A DNA stretch of 64,000 nt from Ceratothoa steindachneri (GCA_963969495.1 OZ018321.1:194605796-194669795), one strand, 5' to 3'. Counted from the first letter of the stretch, positions 22,327 through 33,489 are shown. Notes: generated by a model not told the origin, from the letters alone. Translations and numbers: made by a program.

Positions 22327-24508
22327 ATTGGTGACCCTCCGCATCGAACAATTTGGCTCAAGCCCCCACGATAGATTCGACAGAACAACATACTTAAGCA
22401 CATCTCCTAAAGCCATCATAGTGAGGCCTCCAGTCTTCAATGTTTCGGCTGCGTTGCCACCTGAGACTGTGGATTGACTTCCACCAACAATCATCTCTCG
22501 CAGAGCTACTGTCAACTACATAAGAGCGGAAAACTTTGGGTTCTTTGAGAAAACGAAGCCAGAATTATTCGAGAAACTGATATTTACATGTACACTCACC
22601 CGTCAACGTTCAACCATTCTGGAAGAGCTACGAATAACCGCTAACAAAATTGGCATAGGTGAAGATCTAGTCCAACACAAGTTTGTTCAGTCTATATCTA
22701 CGAACATATCACCCATCAATGCCGTTGCCGCTCAAAAAGAGTTAACACTGAATCAAGTTGGAAAGTTAGCAGATGAACTCGTGTTATTCGTGCGAGAAGT
22801 GCTTTAATGCTAATAATAGTGCAAGTGTTCCGAGTGCCAGTAATAGTGTTTAAAATTTCAATGTAAATTCAGCCTTTTAACAGTGTAAATATTGTGAATA
22901 GTGCCAATTTATACGAATAATAATAGTTCTTTTAGATCAATTTCAATTGCCGAGTGGTAATAATCCTCAGAATTTTTCGATAGGAGTGCAACCATTCCGT
23001 AGAAATCAAAGGCCTCTCGTGTGTAGTGCACATATCTATTACGGTGAAATGCAAGATATTATAAACTGTGGTTCAAGTGGCCAAAGAAAGACAATAATGT
23101 GCAAATTCAACCATCATCCAGGCCATCCTCTCCAGCTCCTTCAGAAATCTGACACGGCAGACCGTAGTATAGGTGTGCCGCCGCCAAAGTCAATAGAAAT
23201 GTGTTTTTATAAATACTAGTGCAAGTGCGTATATAGTGGAGTTAGAATTAACCGAATTCTGTAAGATAAAACAGTCGATTATAAAAAATTCTATTGCTAA
23301 TGGTGAATCTATCAAAGTTCATGGTGAAGTTCAGCTAAACATGGCGATTCCAAAGTTACTCCGTTCGTTGTGGCAGGTACGACTTCATCATTATCAGGCG
23401 CTGACTTTTTAAAAAATTTTGAACATTTTGTAAATTGTGCTCGTGGTGTAATAATTGATAGCAAAACGAGTTTAGATTCAAAAGTGGACCGACCGAATGC
23501 ACAGGTGATTTTTATTAGTAGTAAATAACTTATCTCACATTCCACCCAATGTAAATACAATTTTAAGGAAACATGGGGCAATATTTAAGCGTAGATTAAC
23601 AGATGTGTGTTCTTCTACACTAAATTCAGTGATCCATACATTCGAGACCGGCAGTTCGCCACCGACTTTCGCGCGCCCCAGGCTTATTTCAAAAGGCAAT
23701 TTAGAAGTTGTCAAGGCAACCTTTGAAGCTCTATTAAAAGAGGGCCTCACCGATGCATATAATCGAGAAGAAAACTCCAGAAGAGTGTCGGGTCATAGGC
23801 GATTTTCACTCGCCTAATGCTGCAACGAAACCCGATCGTTATCCTTGACTGTGATTTCAAAGGTTGTCTAATCATCTCCATTGTAAGGTAAGTTTTAGTC
23901 CTATAGACTTAGTTCAGGAAAATCACCAGATACCAGTGAACCTCATAGATATAGAGAAGACCAATGTAACAACAGCTTTTGGTATATTTGAGCATTTAAA
24001 GATATCCTTTGCTCGCAGGAACGCGAGTGGTACATTCGAAAGACATATGGATAATTAATTTCGCCATTTAGATTTCGTTTTTTGTAGATATTGACAAGGG
24101 CCTATTTTTTTCTAACAATAATAATAGTGATTTTGAACATTTGAGAAAGGTGGTAAAAATTTTAGAGCAGAGCAAATTGCGAATTTCATTAGACAATTAC
24201 GAGTTTATGAAGGAAGAAATTGATTTCTGCGGGACTATGCCCTCCAGCACGTAAGGTCACAGAAATAAAATAAATGCTCTTATCGACAGATTATAAATTT
24301 ATCCGATGATTTAAAAAATAACAGCGACAAATTATGAACAGATCCAAATGCTCTGACTAATGATGAACAACCAATAACTTATTCACACGCTGGTTGAAAG
24401 GTAACACACGAAAAATCCGTTCTATCATTATTTTTAGATTCACATGTTATTTCGTACTTATAAGCCCCGCTTTCTTCGGTGAAGTCATATGGGGTATGTA
24501 TAAAGCCA
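22327..24508 (+). pseudogene. Gypsy gag-pol relic
   Basis: The gag-like part (22,500-22,810) reads ILEELRITANKIGIGEDLVQ and QKELTLNQVGKLADELV, the typical end of the Gypsy gag domain. The RT part (23,640-24,270) shows a decayed fingers region (LEVVKATFEALLKEGLTD), then KPDRYP, PIDLVQENHQIPVNLIDIEK and a FCYVDDIDK-like catalytic box. An RNase H-like remnant follows near 24,370. Protease and integrase are not recognisable. Many stops and frameshifts are present. Confidence 0.7.
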
Positions 24509-24753
24509 TGTAAGCAAAAATAAGTTCTGGTCGCAGTTAGAAGTATCCGCTCCTGTGTGCGAACGTTCATTGGACTGTTAAAAGCTTAGCAAAACAAAAT
24601 GAATGATACAAAGAACCTCAGATATTCTGAAACTTTGAAATTTATATATTTGCATTTAATAATAACAAGTGGGTTTACACAGCATTAAGTAATTATATAT
24701 CTCTTGTAAATAATCTACCACATTAGGACCTTACCACAATCGCACCTTATCCA
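24509..24753 (+). repeat. Gypsy 3' LTR
   Basis: It pairs with 22,079-22,326 and ends before CAGTACT. Tc1 coding sequence resumes after it. Confidence 0.75.
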
Positions 24754-24874
24754 CAGTACTACAAATACAAATAAAACAACTGTATGAAAAATTACAAGCG
24801 GAGAGATAGCGTCAGAATTTTTTTAAATATGGTAAAACCCATGCCACAAAGAGTTATGGCTGTAATTAAAGCAT

Positions 24875-24940
24875 AAAGTATAAAGCACCCTATGGAACTA
24901 TTCATATAATGTAATTATACATTTGTAGTAAATGAATTCA

Positions 24941-24982
<42 letters not shown>

Positions 24983-25048
24983 TGAATTCATTTACTACAA
25001 ATGTATAATTACATTATATGAATGGTTCCATAGGGTGCTTTATACTTT
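24875..25048. repeat. 67-bp near-perfect palindrome around (TA)n
   Basis: Arms 24,875-24,941 and 24,982-25,048 match at 66 of 67 positions. They flank a 40-base TA tract. The left arm includes the last codons after the Tc1 C-terminus, so the right arm is an inverted copy of that Tc1 end. Confidence 0.95.
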
Positions 25049-25109
25049 TGAATGTACAACGATTTTAATTTTCCATCTTTTCCTGTTCTACAACATGGTT
25101 TTTAGGTTT

Positions 25110-25990
25110 GGTCTCTTAATGTCAACAAGTCTCTATGAGAGACCTTTAGACGTGGACGAGGATCTTTTGAAGATAAATATTGAAGCGAACTCCAAAATTA
25201 CAACTAGAGAGCTTTGCAGAGATTTTGGAAATTCTAAAAAGTACTGTTCATGAACACTTAGTAAAACTTGACTACATTTCCCACCGCAATGCATGCGCTT
25301 CTTACAACCTTTCAGAGAAAAGCTGCGTAAACCGATACTCCATCTGCGACATGCTTTTTAAAGGCAATGAAACAACATTCTTTGAAGCCATAGGTGACTA
25401 GAGATGAAAAATGAATTGTTTACAATAACATAGTGCAGAAACGATCCTGGGATTTGTGTATCATTCACTAAAACAGCTACCAAAGCGGAATATTCATGTC
25501 AAAAAAAGTTATGCTTTGTTTCTGGTGGGATTTCAAATGCATCATTTTTTAGGAGCTACTCTCATACAATGAGACCATCAATTCTGATGTGTACTACGAC
25601 CACCTGGAGAAATTGAATAAAAAAGAATCACCAGATGAGGTCAGAACTAGCCAACAGGAAAGGGATTGTATTACAACAGGACAAAGCCAGACCTCATGTC
25701 TTTGGCTACCGGCACAAAGTTGCAAGAGCTTGGGTGGGACCTCTAACAACATCCACTGTACTCTCCCGACATGCACCACCTGACTTTCATTTGTTTATGT
25801 TCCTGCCAAATTCCATGAGTGGAAAGTTTTTTATTCATTTAAAAGCCGCCAAAAACCAACGGGATAATTTAATCTTTTCCTCCTATACAGACCAGTTCTA
25901 CGCGGATGCAATTATTAAGCTACTGAAAAGAGGGGCTAAAGTCATACACAAAAAATTTAGTGTACTTTGATAAGTAAAAATTATTGTAAT
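25110..25990 (+). pseudogene. mariner transposase relic (DD34D)
   Basis: In order: an N-terminal HTH part (EDLLKINIEANSKITTREL), a first catalytic region in broken frame (KNELFTIT... LCFVSGG), and ORF 25,635-25,970. The ORF reads RKGIVLQQDKARPHVFGY with the second aspartate, HAPPDFHLFMFLPNSM with the third, and a mariner C-terminus (YADAIIKLLKRGAKVIH). It resembles the cecropia/Hsmar1-like type. Frameshifts separate the parts. It starts beside the palindrome, but no matching terminal repeats were seen. Confidence 0.75.
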
Positions 25991-26399
25991 ACAAATAAAT
26001 TTCTTTTATTTCCATTCTTCAGAACTTTCCGGACGACCTAAAATGGCGGTCCGTAAATATTTGTAACTGCGGAGAAGCGACAAAATATTAACAATATGGG
26101 CGTCAAAACGCGACCATCCTACAAGAGCAATGGCGAGGGGGAAGGGCTAGACTATTACTCCTGCTAACTAGAGTATCAGCACACCGTCGAGCCACGGTAG
26201 TCCTGAACCAGATTGAAACCACCTAGTCTTTATTCCTTCTAAACATTTCCATTTTTGGCTGCCGGCTAATTTTCAAGGCTAGTCGCAGACTAGCTTTCGT
26301 CCATTTATCCTTGGTTGTGCTAGGATAAGGGAGGTGCTGGTTCGCCCTTAGCTGTTGCCTCCGGTTGGGGTGGTGGGGTTCAATATGCCTTCATCTTAA
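25991..26399. other. No recognised gene
   Basis: No coding, repeat or RNA signal recognised. Confidence 0.3.
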
Positions 26400-26980
26400 A
26401 ACCTTAAAAAGCAGCTTTAAGGACGAGGATCGCCCATTTAAAATCAGTTTCAAGGACCAGTATCACTCCCATATTAGTAATTTCAAGAACGACGCTCCCT
26501 CAATAATAGGTTTAAGGAGAGGACTCACCCCCTTGAATGATGTTTCAAGGGTAAGTATCACCCTTTGAGAAGCAGTTTCAAGGAAGAACCACACATATCT
26601 AAACGCAGTTACAGTATCAAGTTTCACCCTCGAATGACAATTTTAAGGCTGAGACTCGCCTTGCAAAGCAGTTTCAAGGACGAAGCTCACCAGTTGTAAT
26701 CCGTTTCGAGGACGAGGCTCTACAATTGAATAGCAGTTTGAGGGAGGAATCTTAACCCTTGAAAGGCAGTTTCAAGGACGAAACCACCTAATTTGAAATT
26801 TGAAGGACGAAAATTCCTTTGAAGAGTAGTTTGAAGGACGAGCCTCACGACTCAAAAAACAGTTATGAGGATGAGTCTCGCCGCCTTATTTGCAATTTCA
26901 AGGACGAAACACTCCTTGAAAATCCTTTGCAAGGACTAGTGTCAACCCTTAGGAAGCAGTTTCGAGATCGAGATCCCCTT
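26400..26980 (+). repeat. Degenerate satellite, about 35-base unit
   Basis: About fifteen diverged units have the consensus AGCAGTTTCAAGGACGAGGC followed by TCACCC-like sequence. Spacing varies roughly 30-40 bases. Open frames here (26,365-26,568 and 26,819-27,094) are products of the repeat. Confidence 0.75.
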
Positions 26981-27568
26981 ATTTATGTTCCTGGGCGGTG
27001 TTTCGAACCCCCTTGGCACAATCTCGATTTTGAAATCCCCTCGAGGATCTCCACTCCTCTCCAGTTACCACCCCTCTTTTTTGCCATATTTTGAAGAACA
27101 GAAGTGCTTTTATAGTCTTTTTATTGAGCTTTTTATGAATTCGGTTTTATAATGTTCATTACGGTCTTATTGCGAATGTGATCGAATCGATGTGTGCCAG
27201 AAAGATGAAAAAAACCGCCGTAAAGTGGTAAAGTTACGATGAGTCAAATTTTCTGAAAAATACGCCGCCAGCCAAACGAAGAAGGTAGTGTCAATCGCGT
27301 ACAAAAGATGAATCTACGAAAATCACATCCTCGCGATAATTTACAAGGCTTTGTTATCAGTGACAAGGCTAAAATTGATCAGGGGTTTTTTTATCGGGAA
27401 CCGAAGGCTATTGGCCAAATAATTTACATACTTTTTTATCGCTTCATAAAAGCATAGGAGCGACTCGTTTAGAGCTCCAACTTTTGCATAACTGGAAATT
27501 TAAAGGACTCAACGGACACAGAAGCCCCATTGAAGCTTGCACAAGCTCAAAAATCCTATGTGCTACTT

Positions 27569-27601
<33 letters not shown>

Positions 27602-27730
27602 CGTACAGACTCCACCATAATATGAGAGTAAATTTTCAAAAGTAGGAACCATAAAATCCTGAACGTTCACCTGCGCGAATCGAAACTGGAAAGGGAAGCA
27701 GATTTTATTGCGTTTATTTCAGGGGAACCC
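26981..27730. other. Unassigned, with a (CA)n tract
   Basis: A (CA)n microsatellite runs 27,576-27,602. No gene was recognised. Confidence 0.4.
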
Positions 27731-27734
27731 AATA

Positions 27735-28960
27735 AAAATAAATTAGAGGGGAAACGTTGAGAAAACATGGGGAAATTAGATGGGAAATATTGTAAAAAAA
27801 AGGGAATTAATAGATGGGAAACATTTCCTAAAAGGGGAAAGATTAAGAAAATAGATGGGGAAATAGAGGGGAAATATAAGTGAAAATTGAGAAAACATGG
27901 GGAAATTAGATGGGAAATATTGTAAAAAATGGAAAGGAGGGATTAGATGGGAAACATTAAGAAAATATATGGGGAAATAGAGGGGAAATAGAAGTGAAAT
28001 TTGAGAAAATTAAATGAGAAATATTTAAAAAATGAAAGGGGTGATTAAATTGGAGAAATAGAGGGGACACAATAAGTAAATAGATATGGAAAAGAGGGGA
28101 AATCTCAAGAAAATAGGAGGAGGAAGAGGTAAAGCATCGAAAAAGTAGATGGGAAATATTGAAAAATAGGTATAGAGGTATAAGTATAATGAGAAACACT
28201 TCCTAAAAGGGAAAATAAAGGGGAAACATTAGAAAAGAGATGGGGAAATAAAAGTGAAAATTGAGAAAACATGGGGAAATTAGATGGGAAATATTGTAAA
28301 AAATGGAAAGGAGGGATTAGATGGGAAACATTAAGAAAATAGATGGGAAAATAGAGGGGAAATAGAAGTGAAATTTGAGAAAATTAAATGAAAAATATTT
28401 AAAAAATGAAAGGGGGGATTAAATTGGAGAAATAGAGGGGACACAATAAGTAAATAGATAGGGGAAAGAGGGTAAATCTCAAGAAAATAGGAGGAAGAAG
28501 AGGTGAAGCATCGAGAAAGTAGATGGGAAATATTGAAAAATAGGTATAGAGGTATAAGTAAAAAAAATTAAAAAAGAAAAGAGAAATTAAGGGTAAATAT
28601 TAAGAAAAAAGGGGGAAGTCAAAGTAAAACATTGAGAAAAAATGGGGAAATTAGATGGGAAATATTGACAAAAGGGAAAAGAGGGAATTAGAAAGGAAAT
28701 ATTAAGAAAACACGGGGCAAGTAGAGGTGATACATTAGGAAAATAAATGAGGAAATAGAGGGGACATATTGAAAAAAATGGCAAAGTGGAATTAGAAGGG
28801 AAGCATTAAGAAAACAAGGTGGGAAATAGAGAGGAAATATAAAGAAAATAGGGGGAAGTTGAAGTGAGACATGAGAAATCAAGGGAAATTTAAGACCATA
28901 ACAATGATAAAACAGTGGGAATTAGAAGAAAAACATTGAAACCAGGCAAATTAGAGGGAA
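27735..28960 (+). repeat. Purine-rich tandem repeat, about 1.2 kb
   Basis: The plus strand is almost all A and G, built of variants of GATGGGAAATATT and AGAGGGGAAATA. A higher-order unit recurs at an offset of 374 bases: the block starting 27,887 reappears at 28,261 with long identical runs. Long minus-strand open frames rich in F, S, L and P are artefacts of this composition. Confidence 0.85.
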
Positions 28961-29502
28961 AATTTAGTTAGATGAGAGAATAAAGCTTTATTTCCCCCTC
29001 TTTAGTGCTAGTGCGAAGGCAAAAAGAGGCGTAGAAATAGGGCAAATTTGTTTGTAGTTACTTGTAAGGACTGACCGAAAATTATCTTCCTTACCTAACA
29101 TAATATAACAACATAACACAACATACCCTAACCAAGCATAACCCAGCTAAACATAGTCCGAAGAGAACAGGTTTGTAAACGGTGCAGTAGTGCGGTGTGA
29201 TTTAGATTTAACGCAAAGGAGATGGAAATACCAGAAATATTTGCCGATTCGAAAACAGGTGGCGCGATTCTAACTCGGAAAAAAAAGTACTTTCAGGTAT
29301 TAATAGCTCAGAAAAGACTGCTTTCTGCCACGAATAAAAAGCAACAGACAAAGGAGAAATGCCTAGAGAATAGAAAGTTTTTTTCTGTAAAACGGTGATA
29401 TTAATATGTAGTTATTCTCCATCCCTTTCTAATCTTCTCCTTAAAAGTCTCGCTTTTCCATTACCATCTTTCATAGACGATTCTGAAAAGTCTAATTCGC
29501 TA

Positions 29503-29505
<3 letters not shown>
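28961..29505. other. No recognised gene
   Basis: A patch near 29,095-29,165 repeats AACATAAC-like words. Nothing else was recognised. Confidence 0.3.

Positions 29506-29594
<89 letters not shown>
29506..29594. repeat. (TA)n microsatellite
   Basis: Uninterrupted TA dinucleotides. Confidence 0.98.
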
Positions 29595-29595
<1 letters not shown>

Positions 29596-30317
29596 CAAAT
29601 AACGACAAAGTTTATGTAAAAAGTTCTACTGAGTGCCGACTACCTGGAAGTCAGACCCGGAAATATAGCCTAATGTTTCAAAGATAATATAGGCTGAACG
29701 AGTGACGTACTGAGAAAATAGGCAAATCAATTTCGATCGTTAAGGGAAGAATCTAATCAAAGGCCCTCATTTCGGCCACCTGCAAGCTCCAGTGTTGTCC
29801 TTTTAGAACGCTATCTAAGCCATTCCCAAGCCAGGGAACTAACATGGTTGTAAAGTAGAATCTCAGAGCGAGTCCCGAATCTTGATTAGGCTAGGCTCGT
29901 CATGTTTTGCTCTGCTGACGTCATTGACGTTACAGTGATTAAAACACCAACTAATCTATAATGCCAATGCGTCAAAGTGTTATTATCTAGAAATATAAGG
30001 AGATAAGAAAATAATAGGTGCAATATTTCATATAAAATTATTTGCTAATAAATTGTCACTGCTCTTCACAAACAGATGTGTTGGTACACTTAAAAAAAAA
30101 CTTGCCAAAATATCTCATTTTTTGCTAATTATTTTATTTTATTTTTATTTTCTCTATTTTTCTACCTAATATCCTCGAAACAATAGGTTCAGAAGGAGAT
30201 TTATATTCGTTTATGATGTGTACTGTGTAATTAGTCAAGTTTTGATTTAAAATAATCGAAGGAAATGAAGAACGAGACGAATAGAAGCAGTTCTAAGTGA
30301 TTGAATTGTAAATAATA
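29595..30317. other. No recognised gene
   Basis: AT-rich; no coding recognised. Confidence 0.3.
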
Positions 30318-30418
30318 TAAATGTATAATTCAAAACATAGTTAATGAGTTTCAATTTGTGCCTTGAAAATACAAAAAAAGAGTTAAAAATAGAAACTAAT
30401 CTACATACGGAATATAAA

Positions 30419-30493
<75 letters not shown>

Positions 30494-31283
30494 AATATAT
30501 ATATGGTCGTAAGGTATTTGAGGACATATGTTATTTGTAATAGAGCAGCATATTATTTGACTGTATATTTTCTATATTTCAGAATTATCAATGGCAGATC
30601 CTATGCTTATACAAGAAATGAAGAGGCAGACAGTTATCGTGACTATAAAGGCTGAACATAGCAATTTAGAAATAGCACGATTTTTAAAAGTCGCTAGATC
30701 CTTCGTCTACAAAGTTTGCAAGGAGTTAGAGGCTAAAGATGGTTAAGCCATGGATCAACAATGTACGCGATAGAAGACCTTATGTGTTTCAACAAGACTC
30801 GGCACCATCACACAAGGCTCAAGCAACGCAGGATTGGATGGCTGAAAATTTCCATCGTCACATAACCCCTAACATATGGCTTCCTAGCTCCCCACATCTC
30901 AACCCATTGGACTACTATGTATGCAGAGTAATTGAGAAAGAGGTTAATGAGCACCCTCATAGCACTAAAGAATCCCTAAAAGCCTCCATAGTCAGAGTAA
31001 TGTCCGTATAAGAAATATAGGTGGAGGGTCGAGTGCCCACAAACTCGGCCTCCTGTGTGCGTATCTAGATATGTACACATGCACATGGACTCGCAATCAA
31101 GTCCTTCCCTCTAGCATTGGTCACTACCAGCCTTGGTGATATGCAGGTGTCCCCCTGCCCCCCCCCCCCATCCCCACAATACTTTGAGCTTTTTGAATTT
31201 TCAGGATTTTTCTTGTATTAACATAACCATGGAGTTGTCATTTAACCTTTTACAATTCTTTGATTGGCCCGTCTAGTTGCCAT
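30318..31283. repeat. Inverted duplication, right arm
   Basis: Reverse complement of 15,332-16,285. It includes a (CT)n tract of about 70 bases (30,421-30,491), the maT-like relic and the long tail with a G/C homopolymer (CCCCCCCCCC near 31,160). Confidence 0.85.
30505..31020 (+). pseudogene. maT-like (DD37D) transposase relic, internally deleted
   Basis: The element starts with GGTCGTAAGGTATTTGAGGA beside a TA run. It encodes the N-terminal block (IKAEHSNLEIARFLKVARSF) and then, after a deletion, ORF 30,739-31,011. The ORF reads MVKPWINNVRDRRPYVFQQD, then SAPSHKAQ, then LPSSPHLNPLDYYVC. The second and third catalytic aspartates are present and the first is deleted. The junction after LEAKDG is the same as in the 15.6-16.1 kb copy. 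Confidence 0.75.
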
Positions 31284-31365
31284 CTGTTTAAATCATTTGT
31301 CGTTAAACCTCTTTGTGTGTCACACATTCTAAGATGATTCTCCATCCACACCGTACCGCACCTAG

Positions 31366-31593
31366 ACTTGTAAATATTTTGCAACTGAAGATGTGTGTGG
31401 ATTGGATCATAAATTTAGCCCAGACTATTCATCTACGGTTGATTTCTTCGATCATCTTCGGCGACTTATTCATGAACATCCAATTGATCGGATTGAATTT
31501 CTCTATAGTGGGTCAGTCCAACCACCTTTCAACTATAATAACGGAAAAGAAGTGATTGAAAATCTCCAGTTTATGGATTTAGAAGATTTGTAG
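31366..31593 (+). CDS. Unrecognised ORF near the Polinton-like locus
   Basis: The open frame encodes about 75 residues: VCGLDHKFSPDYSSTVDFFD, HLRRLIHEHPIDRIEF, YSGSVQPPFNYNNGKEVIE. The composition looks protein-like rather than repeat-derived. I recognise no family. It lies 0.8 kb from the end of the family-B polymerase relic and could be part of that element or unrelated. Confidence 0.3.
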   Translation, partial: TCKYFATEDVCGLDHKFSPDYSSTVDFFDHLRRLIHEHPIDRIEFLYSGSVQPPFNYNNGKEVIENLQFMDLEDL

Positions 31594-31677
31594 GGTGCGA
31601 AGAGTTATAAGAGAAAAACTTCCTTCCAAAAAAGCCAGAATATAAATAGAGCATTAAATTACCAAGTCAGGACGGAC

Positions 31678-31742
31678 TAACCCGTGTCGTAACGGTAGAG
31701 TGCTTGCCTCGGGATACAAAGACCCAAGATCGATCCCATACA
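31678..31742 (+). repeat. tRNA-derived SINE-like head
   Basis: An A-box-like TCGTAACGGTAGAGTG and a B-box-like AGATCGATCCC are spaced as in tRNA genes. The stems do not fold into a good cloverleaf, so this is more likely a SINE head or decayed tRNA. Confidence 0.45.
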
Positions 31743-31999
31743 GTCCACAAATTTTTACGAAGAAAATTCTCGAAGAAAACGAAGAATTAACTCAGCCAAA
31801 TTAAAGAAGAAAGAATCTCAGCCTCAAGAATAAGAAGAGTCAGATAAAATGCATTGTCATGTTTCAAGGGGCATCTTCAGTCTATAAATAATAAATAGAT
31901 TCGAATGTATAAATCTCAAGATAAATGATATTGATAAATAATTTTAAATATTTCCCCCACCCATAGATTTAATCATCAGTGAAAAAATTAAACGAGCTT

Positions 32000-32286
32000 A
32001 TGGACCAGTTTTTCTTTGTAGGAGGTCTATACGATCGTCACAATACATGGGAGGATAGATTTTTCTGCATATTGTATTCTAACATTGTGAATGATGGGGA
32101 GAAAGTAGTGAACATCGCTTTTTTGACATAAAACACTTGTTATTTCGATTTCTCTCATTGTATTCCCATCAACTCACTGATAAGATGAAAACCAAGATTA
32201 AAGAGGCAAGAATGAAAGAATTTCCCTTCTCACAAGGTCAAGAGAATGTGATGAGTTATTTTTTAGACAAAATAAAACATTGGTAG
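32000..32286 (+). pseudogene. Unrecognised frameshifted protein, convergent with polymerase
   Basis: Frame 32,000-32,131 (ATG) encodes 43 residues including NTWEDRFFCILYSNIVNDGE. A second frame continues from about 32,120 to the TAG at 32,284-32,286 with DIKHLLFRFLSLYSHQLTDK and ENVMSYFLDKIKHW. The two join with one frame change and look like one protein. No family was recognised. Its position, convergent with the polymerase end, suggests it may belong to the Polinton-like element. Confidence 0.35.
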
Positions 32287-32378
32287 CATAACGCGTATTA
32301 TTTCATTTTTATTTCATTCATATAAATCAGAGAATATTATTAATAATTAAAAAAATATATATACACATAAAGAAAGAG

Positions 32379-33050
32379 CTAATAATAGCAGGTATTCAAT
32401 AGACTTTTTTTTAAAATATTTTGTAAGATCCCTTTGAAACCGAAAGGTATGGTTCGGTAACTCCCTGGGAGCTCAACACGTTTTCGAAATGTCTTTCTCA
32501 AAACCTTTTCCCATCTCACCTCTTTCACTCCACCGTGTTCCTTGGCTCTTAAACCTATAAATGGTACAAGGATATGACTATCATCATTCTCTTTATCATC
32601 ATCGGCTCCAACTATGCGTTTCATAGTATCGTAGGTTGTTATATCCTTCGGATTTGGGACCCGTTTAGCAGAATGAATCCCCATACGCATCAGCACCGTA
32701 CACATTCTTGATCTCATCGATACGAATTCTCCAAGTTAAGGTTGTGGATCATCTTTGCTGGCACTGTCTGTGTCACAGTACAACAACCTTTCACCCCACG
32801 AGTCTAAGAGGCCATAGAGCTTGATTCAAGCATAGGCGGTTTTGAATGCTGCAATTGGAAGATTCGTTACGTGGGAGTCAACTTCTACATGTTCAGCATT
32901 CTCCACTTTCGAAATGTATGCATTGCCAACTACATCCAACGAGTTCACAATGTAATCGTCGTTTTTGATTAGGTCGATTACATCATGGTCAGAACCACAG
33001 ATGACCGTTTGCATTCCGCGAATCCTCGGAGCGAATTTTTCCCAGAGACT
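32379..33050 (-). pseudogene. POLB: Protein-primed family-B DNA polymerase, C-terminal part
   Basis: The minus strand reads SLWEKFAPRI, the block after motif B, then MQTVICGSDHDVIDLI. The catalytic motif C follows as YCDTDS within LYGLLDSWGERLLY... (about 32,767-32,784). The end (KTFRKRVELPGSYRTIPFGF) matches the usual C-terminus of Polinton/adintovirus-type polymerases. This enzyme copies the element's linear DNA from a protein primer. An in-frame stop follows TAYA and another lies after DDPQP. The start is preceded on the minus strand by TTTCTTTTACAG, like a splice acceptor. Confidence 0.8.
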
Positions 33051-33060
33051 GTAAAAGAAA

Positions 33061-33404
33061 TAAATATGATCAGGATCAATGGGATGATTTTTGATTTATT
33101 ATTATAGTAGTATTATCGACTTTAAGTTTAGAAATTATTGACTTTATATTAGCTGTACAATGTCTTAACATTTCTAAATATGATCAGGATCAATGGGATG
33201 ATTTTTTGATTTATTATTTTAGTAGTATTATCGACTTTAAGTTTAGAAATTATTGACTTTATATTAGCTGTACAATGTCTTAACATTTCTAAATATGATC
33301 AGGATCAATGGGATGATTTTTTGATTTATTATTATAGTAGTATTATCAACTTTAAGTTTAGAAATTATTAAATTTATGTTAGCTGTACAATGTCTTAACA
33401 TTTC
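33061..33404. repeat. Three tandem 115-base repeats inside the polymerase locus
   Basis: Units start at 33,061, 33,175 and 33,290, each opening with AAATATGATCAGGATCAATG (after one T). Units 1 and 2 are nearly identical and unit 3 differs slightly. The array sits between two coding blocks of the polymerase. Confidence 0.95.
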
Positions 33405-33489
33405 TAAATCACATTTTAAAAGTAATATATGAAGTCAGAAAAAAAATCTATTTGCAGGAAGAAATCCTTAACTGTTTAGGCAGAGCTTC

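Larger units (their letters stand above)
22079..24753 (+). mobile_element. Gypsy-type LTR retrotransposon relic
   Basis: Two direct repeats of about 245 bases (22,079-22,326 and 24,509-24,753) start with TG and enclose gag- and pol-like sequence. A CAGT occurs at both outer edges (left 22,076-22,079, right 24,754-24,757), so it may be the target duplication or partly overlap it. After the left repeat, ATTGGTGACCC looks like the primer-binding/leader sequence often seen in this group. Total length is about 2.7 kb, far shorter than an intact Gypsy, so there are large internal deletions. It is nested inside a Tc1 element. Confidence 0.75.
21350..24870 (+). mobile_element. Tc1-like element split by a Gypsy retrotransposon
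   Basis: The 5' part holds a helix-turn-helix block (IIKRYQEMKGLVSRKTSG, about 21,370). ORF 21,784-22,050 has the second catalytic aspartate in FQQDIAPCHASNHTKNWF and the end of the DD34E core (SIDLNTIEN). The element is cut at 22,078 by the Gypsy copy. It resumes near 24,780 with the typical Tc1 C-terminus (VKPMPQRVMAVIKA). Stops and frameshifts make it inactive, and the first catalytic region was not found. Confidence 0.75.

Noticed and set aside
26400..26980. CRISPR-like array
   Set aside because: Units are diverged throughout, with no constant repeat or unique spacers of fixed length, and the genome is eukaryotic.
27957..28882. Minus-strand frames rich in F, S, L and P in the purine tract
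   Set aside because: They come from base composition and repeat structure, with no conserved motif.
29095..29165. Telomere-like AACATAAC words
   Set aside because: The unit is irregular and short, with no array of a single telomeric repeat.
30344..30655. Plus frame with LSLSLS run
   Set aside because: The run is the (CT)n microsatellite. Only the part after 30,505 relates to the transposon.
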